A stretch of 64,000 bases of DNA from Flavobacterium sp. 102 (GCF_003634615.1 NZ_RBKX01000001.1:2046001-2110000); one strand, 5' to 3'. Shown: positions 7,756 through 16,925, counted from the stretch's first letter. The notes: generated by a model from the sequence alone, not told the origin. Numbers and translations are program-made.

Positions 7756-8610
7756 CTATTTCACCGCTTCTACTTTAAAACCTGCTTTTCTCAACAAAAC
7801 AATTACGCCTTCTTTTCCGCCTAAGTGAGCAGCGCCAACTCCAAAGAAAGTTGATTTGCTCTTAGCAATTTTATCAATTCGGCTTATCCAGTTTTGGTTT
7901 CTGTTGTTTAACATCACATCTGAATATTTAGAAGTCATTACATTTTCAGACTTTGCAGTAAATTCTAGCATGGCTTCAATGTTTTCAGTTTTGTAAAGTG
8001 CTAACATCTCGTTTAATTCGGCAGTATCTCTTTTTAAATTGCTTTTGGCAGTCTTGACCAATTCGTTCATTTGATCCTGGTAAGAAATCGCATCAAATAC
8101 ATTCATTTGTTCGGCGATGGTTTCTAATCCAATAACTTCTTCATTTTGATCTTTGCCAATTTTCATTAGTTCCACTTCTACTGATTGGGTTTCGCAAGCC
8201 AACATTTTCGGGTACAACATCGCCGAAATCATAAACGGCTTGAAAGTATTAAGCATTTCAGCTGAATAACCTAATTGGGTTTTTAGAAAGTCATCCACAA
8301 TTTTAAAATCTTCTGCAGAAGCCAATGATTTCATCGTCACGCCATCTTTCATCATCATTTTGGAGATCATTTCGGCTTGCATATTGGCGTCGTCCATATC
8401 TAATTCTAAACACAGTTGTTCGGTGTTGTCTAAGGCTTTTTTTACTTTATCCGATAAAGCTGCATCGCATGTAATATGAATGGTTCCAAATAAATAAGAA
8501 GGCTTGGTTAGTCCATTACCGGAGATTTTCCACAACAAAGAATTTTCATTATTTTGAGCATTAGTGATTCCTGTCAATAACGCCAATAGAAGTAAGGCAA
8601 TTTTTTTCAT
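7756..8610 (-). CDS. TraB/GumN family protein
   Basis: The 284-residue protein starts with a signal peptide (MKKIALLLLALLTGITNA). The GTIH motif at residues 42-45 and the C-terminal FFGVGAAHLGGKEGV followed by LLRKAGF are the two conserved ends of the TraB/GumN family, which resembles Tiki metalloproteases. The substrate in bacteria is unknown; a periplasmic protease-like role is the family hypothesis. Its start is 1 base from the stop of the upstream four-span membrane protein gene, so it is probably the last gene of a sigma factor operon (9750 to 7756). Confidence 0.85.
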   Translation of the reverse strand: MKKIALLLLALLTGITNAQNNENSLLWKISGNGLTKPSYLFGTIHITCDAALSDKVKKALDNTEQLCLELDMDDANMQAEMISKMMMKDGVTMKSLASAEDFKIVDDFLKTQLGYSAEMLNTFKPFMISAMLYPKMLACETQSVEVELMKIGKDQNEEVIGLETIAEQMNVFDAISYQDQMNELVKTAKSNLKRDTAELNEMLALYKTENIEAMLEFTAKSENVMTSKYSDVMLNNRNQNWISRIDKIAKSKSTFFGVGAAHLGGKEGVIVLLRKAGFKVEAVK

Positions 8611-8611
8611 A

Positions 8612-9250
8612 TTATAAGTCTATTTTTTTGAGTTCTCTATAATTGCCTTGTAATCTTCGCAACAAAATACCATACAATAAGCGATAGAAAAGCCAAAACA
8701 AACCGACAATCGCAACACAAGTGATCACTATGATACAAATGGTTTTTGATAACGTTAAATAATTGTCTTCGTGTGCAATTTTATCTTTCAAAGCACTCAT
8801 TTGGGGATTGAAAACAAAAGCCATGATAAAACCTAAAATGGTACTGATGAATATCATAACCAAGTTATACCAAACATAATATTGTACAGTTCTCCGGGTT
8901 TTTAAAATGTCTTGCATTAATTTCTTGGTCGAGGTAATCGTAGAGATTTTTGCATAGTTTCGGTAAAAAGCATAGATGAAATAAATTACTACCGCATAAT
9001 TAACATAGGTCAATATTTTCAAATAGATTGAAAAACTTTCTGCGTGTAAACTCTTAATGGCTTCATCGGTATTGAATAAAATGCTCAAGGCAGCCCACAA
9101 AGCAAACTCGAGTACGCTAATCACCAATATCCATTTTACAATAGATGATGATTTCCTATGCAACATTTTGTAAATTTCAGTTTCTGAGACCTGTTCAAAA
9201 GAATGGGTGTCTTTTTTCCAGGCTTTTTTTAATAAATCCAACTCATCCAT
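8612..9250 (-). CDS. Four-span membrane protein encoded next to an ECF sigma factor
   Basis: This 212-residue protein has a cytoplasmic N-terminus (MDELDLLKKAWKKD) and four predicted membrane spans at about 38-60, 80-100, 124-146 and 171-197. Similar proteins in Flavobacteria lie directly after an ECF sigma gene and are often mislabelled as carotene monooxygenases. The position (5 bases after the sigma gene stop) and the conserved short N-terminal tail suggest an anti-sigma-like regulatory role, but there is no recognisable zinc anti-sigma motif. That role is inference. Confidence 0.7.
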   Translation of the reverse strand: MDELDLLKKAWKKDTHSFEQVSETEIYKMLHRKSSSIVKWILVISVLEFALWAALSILFNTDEAIKSLHAESFSIYLKILTYVNYAVVIYFIYAFYRNYAKISTITSTKKLMQDILKTRRTVQYYVWYNLVMIFISTILGFIMAFVFNPQMSALKDKIAHEDNYLTLSKTICIIVITCVAIVGLFWLFYRLLYGILLRRLQGNYRELKKIDL

Positions 9251-9255
9251 AATCC

Positions 9256-9750
9256 TTAGGGATTTAATATTTTTTTTAGTTTTCCTTTTATTCTGTTCAT
9301 TTTTACACGAGCATTGACTTCGCTAATCCCCAATGTTTCCGATATTTCGGTGTAATCTTTATCTTCGAGATACAAAAACACTAAAGCTTTTTCAATATCA
9401 TTCAACTGTTGCACCGCTTGGTACATCAATTTGATTTGCTCTTCTTCTTCTAAGTTGTAGTCTTCCTGGCTTAAGAAATGTTTTTGTCCTTCGTAAGTGA
9501 CTGTTGAAACGGTTCGTGTACTTTTTCTGTAGAGTGTAATTGCAGTATTCAATGCTACGCGATAAGCCCAAGTGGAGAATTTAGATTCACCTCTAAATTT
9601 CGGAAAGGCTTTCCATAACTGAATGGTAATTTCTTGGAACAAATCGTTGTGCGCATCATCGCCATTAGTGTACAACCGACATATCTTGTGGATAATGTTT
9701 TGGTTTTCTTTCAGCTGTTTTACAAATGATTGTTCTAAGTTGTCACTCAT
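9256..9750 (-). CDS. ECF RNA polymerase sigma factor
   Basis: The 164-residue protein shows sigma region 2 at about residues 20-85 (DLFQEITIQLWKAFPKFRG, STWAYRVALNTAI) and region 4 at about 110-160 (ALVFLYLEDKDYTEISETLG, VNARVKMNRIKGKLK). It lacks regions 1 and 3, as ECF sigma factors do. It heads a run of three closely spaced minus-strand genes ending in a TraB/GumN protein, so it may control its own operon. The inducing signal cannot be seen. Confidence 0.9.
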   Translation of the reverse strand: MSDNLEQSFVKQLKENQNIIHKICRLYTNGDDAHNDLFQEITIQLWKAFPKFRGESKFSTWAYRVALNTAITLYRKSTRTVSTVTYEGQKHFLSQEDYNLEEEEQIKLMYQAVQQLNDIEKALVFLYLEDKDYTEISETLGISEVNARVKMNRIKGKLKKILNP

Positions 9751-9836
9751 AGTCCGTTAGTAGTGTTAGCGGTTATTTTGTTACACTTAGTAAAACTACA
9801 TTTTTTTATTATACAAATTCAAGTTTCTAATTTCCC

Positions 9837-9844
9837 TATCTTTG
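9837..9844 (+). promoter_or_regulatory. Predicted -7 promoter element (TATCTTTG)
   Basis: TATCTTTG matches TAnnTTTG 28 bases before the ATG at 9872. The in-frame TTG at 9842 overlaps this element and is therefore not a credible start. Confidence 0.5.
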
Positions 9845-9871
9845 CAAAAGAAAAAATTACAAGCAGTCAAA

Positions 9872-10711
9872 ATGAAAATAGGGCATTACAATACACTTAC
9901 CATAGCACGTGAAACCAAAGTAGGACTTTTTTTAACCAATGGCACAGCCGATGTGTTGTTACCGGTGAAATATGTTCCTAAAGAATATACTATTGGGGAT
10001 GAAATCATAGTGTTTGTTTACCTTGACCATGAAGAACGACCGGTGGCCACAACTTTGGAACCCTATATTTTGATGGATGAATTTGGGGTGTTACGCGTAA
10101 ATTATACCAACCAATTTGGCGCTTTCCTCGATTGGGGTTTAGAAAAAGATTTGTTTGTTCCGTTCAAAGAACAAGCACGCCCAATGGAAAAAGGAAAAAG
10201 GTATTTGGTATTTGCCTTTATTGATGAAAAGACCAATAGAATAATGGCTTCGAGCAAGACCAATCAGTTTTTGAATAATGAAAATTTAACGGTTGCGGTT
10301 GGCGATGAAGTCGATTTAATTATTTCTCACATTACTGAGTTGGGAATCAATGTTATTATCAATGATATCCACAAAGGTTTGTTGTACAAAGACCAAGTTT
10401 ATGAAGACCTTAGATTAGGTGATAGATTGACAGGTTACATTAAAAATATTCGTCCTGATAACAAAATTGACGTTACTTTAAATAAATTCGGGTACAGTAA
10501 TGTGGAACCGAATGCCGAAAAAATCCTATTCGAATTAAGAGCGAGTCGAGGCTTTTTAAGATTAACCGATAACAGTCATCCCGAAGACATTAAAACCGTG
10601 TTGAAGATGAGCAAAAAAACGTTTAAGAAAGCCATTGGCGCACTTTACAAAGAAAAACGCATCGAGATTAAAGAAGACGGAATTTATTTGGTGAACGAAA
10701 TAAAAATCTAA
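9872..10711 (+). CDS. S1-type RNA-binding protein, CvfB family
   Basis: From ATG 9872 the protein has 279 residues, the usual size of the CvfB family. It opens MKIGHYNTLTIARETKVGLF and contains successive OB-fold S1-like domains, visible in VNYTNQFGAFLDWGLEKDLF and in GINVIINDIHKGLLY with GDRLTGYIKNIRPDNKIDV. The C-terminal part (from about residue 215) is a winged-helix-like segment (MSKKTFKKAIGALYKEKRIE). The family binds RNA and in Gram-positives affects virulence gene expression; the Bacteroidota role is not established. It is convergent with the serine hydrolase gene, three bases apart. Confidence 0.85.
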   Translation: MKIGHYNTLTIARETKVGLFLTNGTADVLLPVKYVPKEYTIGDEIIVFVYLDHEERPVATTLEPYILMDEFGVLRVNYTNQFGAFLDWGLEKDLFVPFKEQARPMEKGKRYLVFAFIDEKTNRIMASSKTNQFLNNENLTVAVGDEVDLIISHITELGINVIINDIHKGLLYKDQVYEDLRLGDRLTGYIKNIRPDNKIDVTLNKFGYSNVEPNAEKILFELRASRGFLRLTDNSHPEDIKTVLKMSKKTFKKAIGALYKEKRIEIKEDGIYLVNEIKI

Positions 10712-10714
10712 ATT

Positions 10715-11932
10715 TTATTCTTTGATTTCGAGTTCAGCCGGCATCGGAATTTCCTCAACATTTTTTTTAAAGAAAAGATTGCTGGCCATATTTAAAGTAG
10801 CATATGGTCTGTTGGAATATTTATTCCCCAAACAGATAATTGTCACAGTATCCTTTTTCACCGGAACAAACGAAGTATTATTGCCATGCCACCAACCGTT
10901 GTGGTAAACTAATTTTTCTTTATTGGCCAAATAACGCATGCGCATTCCCAAACCATAGTCTTTAATAGCATTTGGCACGTTAGCAGCACTGTAACCATAA
11001 TAAGCTTCTTGCAGTAATTCAGGCTTGATAAAATCGGGTGAATAAGTGGCTAAATCAAATTTTACCAAATCTCTTGGTGTAGAATAAACGTTTTTGTCAC
11101 CATACAAATTGTCATATTGATCCCAAGGAAAAATAGTGCTTGCTCTGTATGATTTAGAAACGGTATCTCTGTCGGTTTCATAATTGAATACAAAGGTGTT
11201 TTTCATGCCAAGTGGTTTAAAAATAAGTGTTTGCATAGCATCACGATAGTTTTGACCGGTAGCTCTTTCGATGATTAGGGCCAAAATTACATAGTTGGTA
11301 TTGCAATAATCAAACCGCGCATTATGGGCAAAAATGGGTTTGAATTTTTGCTTCACCATCAAATCTAAAATATCTTTATTGGTCAGTACCTTTTTTTTGT
11401 TCCAAGCTTTTTTCATGATGCTCGGGAAGTTGGAATAGTGAGGCAAACCGCTACGGTGATTCAACAACGTTCGGATAGTTACATTCTTATAAGGGAATTT
11501 CGGAATCCAATCGGTTACTTTTTGGTCGAGCATTAAATTGTTTTCTTGTACCAATTTTAAGATGGCTGTAGCAGTCAGTACTTTGCTTACGGATGCCAAA
11601 TGAATTGCAGTATTAGCATCAATTTTCTTTCCGGTTTTAGCATTAGAAAAACCTGTGTAATCTTCATAAATGATGCGACCGTTTTTGGCCACTAAAAAAC
11701 TGCCGCTATAGTAAGGGGAATTGATAAACTTATTGTAAAACGAATCTATTTTTATTTTTTTTTCACTGAGGTATTCTTCCGATACAATGCCAAATTTAAC
11801 ATTAAACGGAACAGTAATCAATGTAGTGTCCTCATTCCTTTGGGTAACCGTAAAATAATTATTTATTTGGGTTATTGGACTGGAAAAGTATAATAGTGTG
11901 CTTATAAAAAAAGAAATCAGGGTCATCTTCAT
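10715..11932 (-). CDS. Serine hydrolase, beta-lactamase class C / penicillin-binding-protein-like
   Basis: The 405-residue exported protein has a hydrophobic N-terminus and the three motifs of the class C serine hydrolase fold: SxxK as SVSK (Ser114, Lys117), YxN as YCN (Tyr209, Asn211), and a KTG-equivalent HNG in LVYHNGWWHGN near residue 340. The Ser acts as nucleophile. Such proteins in Bacteroidota include D-aminopeptidases, esterases and peptidoglycan-modifying enzymes; a true beta-lactamase is less likely. No operon partner is evident. Two ATG codons (11932 and 11926) could start it. Confidence 0.85.
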   Translation of the reverse strand: MKMTLISFFISTLLYFSSPITQINNYFTVTQRNEDTTLITVPFNVKFGIVSEEYLSEKKIKIDSFYNKFINSPYYSGSFLVAKNGRIIYEDYTGFSNAKTGKKIDANTAIHLASVSKVLTATAILKLVQENNLMLDQKVTDWIPKFPYKNVTIRTLLNHRSGLPHYSNFPSIMKKAWNKKKVLTNKDILDLMVKQKFKPIFAHNARFDYCNTNYVILALIIERATGQNYRDAMQTLIFKPLGMKNTFVFNYETDRDTVSKSYRASTIFPWDQYDNLYGDKNVYSTPRDLVKFDLATYSPDFIKPELLQEAYYGYSAANVPNAIKDYGLGMRMRYLANKEKLVYHNGWWHGNNTSFVPVKKDTVTIICLGNKYSNRPYATLNMASNLFFKKNVEEIPMPAELEIKE

Positions 11933-12010
11933 AATTGCAATAATACCAATATTTAATCGAAATTAAAACCCTAAAAGTCTAAATCGCTGTTAATCTTTCC
12001 AACTTTTGTT

Positions 12011-12042
12011 AACAAAAAACCGCCTCGGGCTGGAGGCGGTTT
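12011..12042 (-). terminator. Intrinsic terminator for the tonB gene
   Basis: AAACCGCCTC (12017-12026) and GAGGCGGTTT (12033-12042) form a perfect 10-bp stem. On the minus strand it is followed by TTTTTTG, right after the stop of the TonB gene at 12050. Confidence 0.88.
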
Positions 12043-12049
12043 AAAGGAA

Positions 12050-12892
12050 TTAAAGTTTAACTTTTATGGGTAACATGAATAAGGTTCTCACTGGTTTTCC
12101 GTCTTTTATTCCCGGAGACCATTTTACTTTCGAGGCTTTTAAAAGTCGAATGGCTTCTTTTTCCAGCTTATAGTCGGTACTTCTCACGGCTTTGATATCG
12201 GTTAGCGAACCGTCTTTTTCTATCACAAATGACATAATAACACTTAAAGTTACTTCTCCATCTTCTTCAATTTCAGGACGGTTAAAGTTATTGACTACAT
12301 ATTCGTAGAATCTTTTCATTCCTCCCGGATACAAAGGAAGTTTGTCTAATTCATTGGTGGTATTGATGCCGTTGCCTTTACTTTCGCCGTCACCATCAGT
12401 ACTGGTTCCGGTAGATGTGCCGCCGGTAGTTGTAGATATTACGGTTCCTTTTGTATCACCACCATTCGGATTTGGATCGTCGTTATTTTTGCTTAGATCA
12501 ACATTTTTGGTAATATCATCTGGATTGTCATTCGATTTCACAATGATTGGATCAACTAAATCTTTCGATTCTATCTTTTGTGTTGGCTCGTCTTCAATAA
12601 GTGGTGCTACAACGTCTTTTTTAGGTTCCTCGTTTTTCTTAGGCGGATAAGTAAAATTGTCTACTCGTATTACTATATCTTCATCGATTGGTGATGGAGT
12701 TGGGATATCTCCGAATGAAGTTAGGAATAAACCTAAGCCAATTGCGCCGCAAAAAAAGGTGATGCCACTTAAAAAAGCTATTAATGAAGTTTTGGAATTT
12801 TCTTGGCGTAATTGGTAAGCGCCATAGGCTTTGTTTTTGCCTTCAAAAACCAGATCGATCCAGTTTTTTTCATAAATACTAACGTTTGACAT
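12050..12892 (-). CDS. TonB family energy transducer
   Basis: The 280-residue protein begins with the Bacteroidota TonB leader (NWIDLVFEGKNKAYGAYQLR), followed by one membrane span at about 33-55. The middle is a Pro, Asp, Thr and Gly-rich periplasmic linker. The last 90 residues form the TonB C-terminal domain (YPGGMKRFYEYVVNNF, then VIEKDGSLTDIKAVRS and VKWSPGIKDGKPVRTLFMLP). It couples the proton motive force to outer-membrane receptors. No ExbB or ExbD gene is adjacent in this window. It ends in a strong terminator and is preceded by a sigma factor gene 169 bases upstream. Confidence 0.9.
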   Translation of the reverse strand: MSNVSIYEKNWIDLVFEGKNKAYGAYQLRQENSKTSLIAFLSGITFFCGAIGLGLFLTSFGDIPTPSPIDEDIVIRVDNFTYPPKKNEEPKKDVVAPLIEDEPTQKIESKDLVDPIIVKSNDNPDDITKNVDLSKNNDDPNPNGGDTKGTVISTTTGGTSTGTSTDGDGESKGNGINTTNELDKLPLYPGGMKRFYEYVVNNFNRPEIEEDGEVTLSVIMSFVIEKDGSLTDIKAVRSTDYKLEKEAIRLLKASKVKWSPGIKDGKPVRTLFMLPIKVKL

Positions 12893-13060
12893 AATTATAT
12901 GGTTTTAGAGTTAAGTATTTATACTACATAAGCAAGATGTTTAATGTTATAACGCAGGAAATATCAAAATAGTATAAATAATGTTAAATATTTATTTATA
13001 TAGAGATTGTATTTCCCTAAAAGGTTGGGAAGACTTAAAAAAATAAATTAAAAAAGTGGA

Positions 13061-13612
13061 CTATCTTTTGCTTTCGATGATTTCTGCCAATAGTTTTTTG
13101 GCGCGAAGCAATTTGATTTTAACGTTACTTAACGGTTCGTTCAGCTGTTCGGCAATTTCCTGATAACTCATTTCCTGAAAATAACGAAGTTGAATTACTT
13201 CTTGGTAATGTGGTTTCAATTCTTTGATGAATTGGAGTAGGCGAGACAGGTTTTGTTCGGTAATCAATTCGTCTTCTGCTGAAGGAGAACTGTCGGCAAC
13301 ATTGTAAGCTTGTTGGTCTTCTTCATCCGTGATTTCCACAAAAACAGTCGATCTCTTTTTACGAAGCATATCAATGTGCACGTTTTTGGCAATGGCAATC
13401 AACCAAGTGTTGAATTGAAATTCGGGATTGTAAGTCGAAATTTTGTCAAAAGCTTTAGAGAAAGTTTCTATGGTAATGTCTTCCGAATCGGTTTCGTTTT
13501 CCGTACGTTTCAACATAAAGCCATACACTTCGTTCCAATAATGGTCGAGCAAAAAGGTAAACGCTACTTGGTCACCTTTCTTAGCTTTCTCTATGTATTT
13601 GTTTATTTCCAA
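13061..13612 (-). CDS. RNA polymerase sigma factor, sigma-70 family (ECF)
   Basis: The 183-residue protein shows sigma region 2 (FLLDHYWNEVYGFMLKRT, ITIETFSKAFDKISTY, FNTWLIAIAKNVHIDML) and region 4 (KPHYQEVIQLRYFQEMSYQ, LSNVKIKLLRAKKLL). It overlaps the end of the glycosyltransferase gene by 10 bases, so the two are translated from one transcript. The pairing of an ECF sigma factor with a glycosyltransferase is unusual but seen in related genomes. No anti-sigma gene is next to it. Confidence 0.9.
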   Translation of the reverse strand: MEINKYIEKAKKGDQVAFTFLLDHYWNEVYGFMLKRTENETDSEDITIETFSKAFDKISTYNPEFQFNTWLIAIAKNVHIDMLRKKRSTVFVEITDEEDQQAYNVADSSPSAEDELITEQNLSRLLQFIKELKPHYQEVIQLRYFQEMSYQEIAEQLNEPLSNVKIKLLRAKKLLAEIIESKR

Positions 13613-14709
13613 TGAACCGGTTTTGAGAAAGTATTGGTGATAAACACATTCAATTGCGTGAAAATTAGAACAATTTCAATAATGGGGAACCAATACATCA
13701 CATCCTTTTCTTTTAATTTACCGGCGGCAAATCCCATTGCCAACCAAGCAAATAAATATCGGAAACCAATAATACTAACCACAGCAATCCATTGAAATTG
13801 GAAGGCCAACAATACTATTGGTAACAACAGAAAGAGCAATTGCGAAGCGTAAAAAATACTCAATTGGTTTCGGTCAAACATTTTATAGTGTTTTGCTGTC
13901 GATACGTGACGACGTTTTTGGGTAAACCATTCTTTAAAAGAAGTTTTCGGTTCTGAATAAGTGAAACTGTCTGGTAGGTAACAAACCGCTGTGTTTTCTG
14001 CTGTTGCGGCTTGATTGATAAACAAATCATCATCACCCGAACGCAATTTCATATGATCCATAAAACCACGCACTTTGAAAAACTCTTCGCGTTTGTAAGC
14101 CATATTACGACCAACGCCCATGTAAGGTTTCCCTATTTTAGCCCAAGCAAAATATTGTGTTGCCGTTAGTAAAGTTTCAAAACGAATGATTTTATTTAAA
14201 AAGGAATTGGCTATTTTTTCATACGCACCATAACCCAAAACGATATTCTTTTGAGCCGTGAATTGCGAACTCATACTCGTAATCCAGTCTTTCGATGTTG
14301 GATAACAATCCGCATCAGTGAATAATAAGTATTCGTATTTTGCCGCTTTTATACCAAGGGTTAAAGCGAATTTTTTGTTGCCCCAAAAAGCTTCGTTGTT
14401 TTCTACTTTCACTAGTTTGACATTATCATATTGCTTTTCAAACTCTTCAAAAATCTCCAAGGTGTTGTCGCTGGAAGCATCGTCAATCAAAACGATTTCG
14501 AAAGTGTGGTAGTTTTGTTCGGCTAAAAGTGGGACAAACTTTTTTACGTTTTCTTCTTCGTTTTTGGCGCAAACAATAATCGAAATTGGAACTCTTTTCG
14601 GTGTAGCAGTCTGTGGCTTAGCAAAAGAAAATTTGCCAAATATTACAATATAATACAAGAACTGAATAACAACTACGGCGATGAATAGACAGAATAGAGT
14701 TAGTAACAT
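13603..14709 (-). CDS. Family 2 glycosyltransferase, membrane bound
   Basis: The 368-residue protein has an N-terminal membrane span (LFCLFIAVVVIQFLYYIVIF) and a GT2 catalytic domain: ISIIVCAKNEEENV, IDDASSDNTLEIF, the metal-binding LFTDADCYP, RSGDDDLFINQ and a TQKRRH segment in the QxxRW position. Two or three C-terminal spans follow from about residue 285. It transfers a sugar from an activated donor to a lipid or polysaccharide at the cytoplasmic membrane; the acceptor is unknown. The start is supported by a -7 motif 29 bases upstream. The sigma factor gene overlaps its 3' end. Confidence 0.87.
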   Translation of the reverse strand: MLLTLFCLFIAVVVIQFLYYIVIFGKFSFAKPQTATPKRVPISIIVCAKNEEENVKKFVPLLAEQNYHTFEIVLIDDASSDNTLEIFEEFEKQYDNVKLVKVENNEAFWGNKKFALTLGIKAAKYEYLLFTDADCYPTSKDWITSMSSQFTAQKNIVLGYGAYEKIANSFLNKIIRFETLLTATQYFAWAKIGKPYMGVGRNMAYKREEFFKVRGFMDHMKLRSGDDDLFINQAATAENTAVCYLPDSFTYSEPKTSFKEWFTQKRRHVSTAKHYKMFDRNQLSIFYASQLLFLLLPIVLLAFQFQWIAVVSIIGFRYLFAWLAMGFAAGKLKEKDVMYWFPIIEIVLIFTQLNVFITNTFSKPVHWK

Positions 14710-14737
14710 AGGCTTTTTTTGACTTTAAAAAGGGTTG

Positions 14738-14745
14738 CAAATGTA
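14738..14745 (-). promoter_or_regulatory. Predicted -7 promoter element (TACATTTG, minus strand)
   Basis: On the minus strand TACATTTG matches TAnnTTTG 28 bases before the ATG of the glycosyltransferase gene. Confidence 0.45.
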
Positions 14746-14786
14746 GTTATTCTAACCGCAATAATCAAAGGAATTTTAACAAATTC

Positions 14787-15398
14787 CTAGCGATTCTTTT
14801 TCATTTCCTTGGCAATATCAATGGCTTGATTGTCATTGGTTTTTTCTAATTCGGTGATGATGTTTTGGTAGTTCTTATCGTCACGATTTTGCGATAATTT
14901 CTTTTGGGCTTCTATCGCTGTAATTTCAATTTCGAAAGCGACAATGCCTCGAGCTTCGCGCATCGTTTTTTCGGATAAATTTTCGACACGAACCGGGTTT
15001 TCGGATTTAGCTTCATATTTATCAACTAACTTTTTTAGAAAATCTACGGCTTGTTCGTCGTTGTAAACCGTTACTTTTCCGTAAATATGTATGGCGAGAT
15101 AATTCCATGTGGGTACATTTTCATGGTCATACCATGAAGAAGAAATATAAGTATGTGCACCCGAAAAAATAGCCAACACTTCATTATTGGTTTTAAAACT
15201 TTCCGCTTGCGGATTGAGTTTAGAGATGTGTCCGACTAAAATCTGTTTTCCTTCAAAATTGGTTTCTAAAATCAACGGCGTATGCGTTGCCCACAATTTG
15301 CCATCGGTTTGATTAACCAAAATTGCAAATCCATTTTGATGAAGGAAGTTTTGAATGTCTTCTTGATTTTCGTTTTTATAAAGTTCAGGAATGTACAT
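14787..15398 (-). CDS. PaiB-type FMN-binding protein
   Basis: The 203-residue protein begins MYIPELYKNENQEDIQNFL and continues with ATHTPLIL and LVGHISKLNPQ, the pattern of the PaiB (negative transcriptional regulator, FMN-binding split barrel) family. SSWYDHENVPTWNYLAIHIY is the typical central block. In Bacillus PaiB is linked to control of protease and sporulation genes, but most homologues are simple flavin-binding proteins. It follows the GNAT gene by 2 bases and ends the murB-GNAT-paiB run. Confidence 0.87.
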   Translation of the reverse strand: MYIPELYKNENQEDIQNFLHQNGFAILVNQTDGKLWATHTPLILETNFEGKQILVGHISKLNPQAESFKTNNEVLAIFSGAHTYISSSWYDHENVPTWNYLAIHIYGKVTVYNDEQAVDFLKKLVDKYEAKSENPVRVENLSEKTMREARGIVAFEIEITAIEAQKKLSQNRDDKNYQNIITELEKTNDNQAIDIAKEMKKNR

Positions 15399-15400
15399 AA

Positions 15401-15907
15401 TTACTTTTTATTTTGAATTTGGTATAAAACACCTTCGTGTAAATCAAAGTTGAATTTGCCAACGAATGTCATGCCTGTTTTTTCTAAAACTTTGACCGAA
15501 GCTACATTCAGTTCCATTGCTCTTCCGACTATTTTAGTGAGTTGCAAATGATGGAAACCATAATCGATACAAGCTTTTGCGGTTTCGGTAGCGTAACCTT
15601 GGTTCCAATATTTTCTAAAGAAGCGAAAACCCAAATCGACTTCGTCTAAATCCGGTGAATATTTCAAGCCACACCAACCTATGAATTCATTATTTGATTT
15701 GACAATTACAGCCCAACGACCGTATCCGTAAAGTTCATATTGACTGTAATTTTCCAAGAATGATTTGGCTTCAGTCACATTGGTGAAAGCCTTATCACCG
15801 GTGTATTTGATAACTTCTTGATCGGTATTCAAATCATAGAAATGTTGAGCATCAATAACAGTTAATTCTCGGAGGTAACAACGATTGGTTTCCAGAATAG
15901 TTTTCAT
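15401..15907 (-). CDS. GNAT family N-acetyltransferase (RimJ/RimL-like)
   Basis: The 168-residue protein opens ETNRCYLRELTVIDAQHFYD, typical of the RimJ/RimL subgroup. The acetyl-CoA binding motif A is seen in LGFRFFRKYWNQGYATETA (a Q/RxxGxG/A variant), with the late block NVASVKVLEKTGMTFVG. It would acetylate an amine on a small molecule or a protein N-terminus; the substrate is unknown. One base separates it from the murB stop, indicating one operon. Confidence 0.88.
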   Translation of the reverse strand: MKTILETNRCYLRELTVIDAQHFYDLNTDQEVIKYTGDKAFTNVTEAKSFLENYSQYELYGYGRWAVIVKSNNEFIGWCGLKYSPDLDEVDLGFRFFRKYWNQGYATETAKACIDYGFHHLQLTKIVGRAMELNVASVKVLEKTGMTFVGKFNFDLHEGVLYQIQNKK

Positions 15908-15908
15908 T

Positions 15909-16925
15909 TTAAATCACATTCACTTCAGCTTCAATTGCAATGCCGAATTCTTTTAAAATAGTGGCTTGAATGTCTTTGGAAACAGCCAAAATTTCTTGAC
16001 CGGTTGCGTTGCCATAATTCACTAAAACCAATGCTTGATTCTTATGAATTCCGGCATCACCAAAACGTTTTCCTTTAAACCCTGCGCGTTCAATCAACCA
16101 ACCGGCCGGTACTTTGACTTCGGTTTCAGAAACCACATAATGAGGCATATCGGGATGTAAAGCATGTGCTTTTTCATAATCCACTTTTGAAATAATTGGG
16201 TTTTTGAAAAAACTACCGCTGTTGCCTAGTTCTTTTGGATCCGGCAATTTGCTTTGGCGAATGGCAATTACGGCATTGGAAACATCTTTCAATGTTGGTA
16301 CAACAACGTTTTGCTTTTCTAATTCCTTAGTAATATCGCCGTAGGAGGTATTTATTTTATGATTGCGTTTCGTTAATTTGAAAACGACAGAAGTAATGAC
16401 GAATTGGTCTTTGGCTTCGTGTTTGAATACGCTTTCTCGGTAGCCAAAATGACATTCTTCTTTGTTGAAAGTTTTGAGGCTTTGCGTAGCAATATTAACG
16501 GCTTCACACGATACAAAAGTATCTTTGATTTCGGTACCGTAAGCGCCAATGTTTTGCACCGGAGTTGTTCCAACATTCCCTGGAATTAAAGACATATTCT
16601 CCAATCCGCCAAAGTTTTGGTCGATGGTCCAAAGTACAAATTCATGCCAATTTTCACCCGCCATACTTTCTACCCAAACGAAATCATCGTCTTCTTTGAG
16701 GATTCTTTTTCCTTTTAAATCGATATGAATCACTAAGGCTTGAATGTCTTGGGTTAACAACATATTGCTTCCGCCGCCGAGAATGAATTTCTTTTGGTTT
16801 TGGTTTTCATTTAGAACGGTTTTTAATTCAGCTACCGTGTGGACTGCAATGAATTGTTGGGCTTTGGCTTCAATGCCAAAAGTATTGTATTTTTTTAGGG
16901 AGAAATTGGTCTGGATTGGCATCAT
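15909..16925 (-). CDS. murB: UDP-N-acetylmuramate dehydrogenase
   Basis: The 338-residue protein reduces UDP-GlcNAc-enolpyruvate to UDP-MurNAc with NADPH and FAD in the second committed step of peptidoglycan synthesis. The FAD-binding domain shows KKFILGGGSNMLL and LENMSLIPGNVGTTPVQNIGAYG. Catalytic elements match MurB: Arg in GYRESVFK, the proton-donating Ser in GNSGSFFKNP and the Glu close to the end (EAEVNVI). Length fits the family. It is the first gene of a three-gene minus-strand operon, with a -7 motif 22 bases upstream. Confidence 0.96.
   Translation of the reverse strand: MMPIQTNFSLKKYNTFGIEAKAQQFIAVHTVAELKTVLNENQNQKKFILGGGSNMLLTQDIQALVIHIDLKGKRILKEDDDFVWVESMAGENWHEFVLWTIDQNFGGLENMSLIPGNVGTTPVQNIGAYGTEIKDTFVSCEAVNIATQSLKTFNKEECHFGYRESVFKHEAKDQFVITSVVFKLTKRNHKINTSYGDITKELEKQNVVVPTLKDVSNAVIAIRQSKLPDPKELGNSGSFFKNPIISKVDYEKAHALHPDMPHYVVSETEVKVPAGWLIERAGFKGKRFGDAGIHKNQALVLVNYGNATGQEILAVSKDIQATILKEFGIAIEAEVNVI

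Noticed and set aside
9903..9918. Second parS-like CACGTGAAAC
   Set aside because: Only the right half fits; it is within coding sequence of the CvfB-like gene.
12342..12650. Plus-strand frame of 102 codons opposite tonB
   Set aside because: It is the antisense of the low-complexity TonB linker and has no promoter or family.
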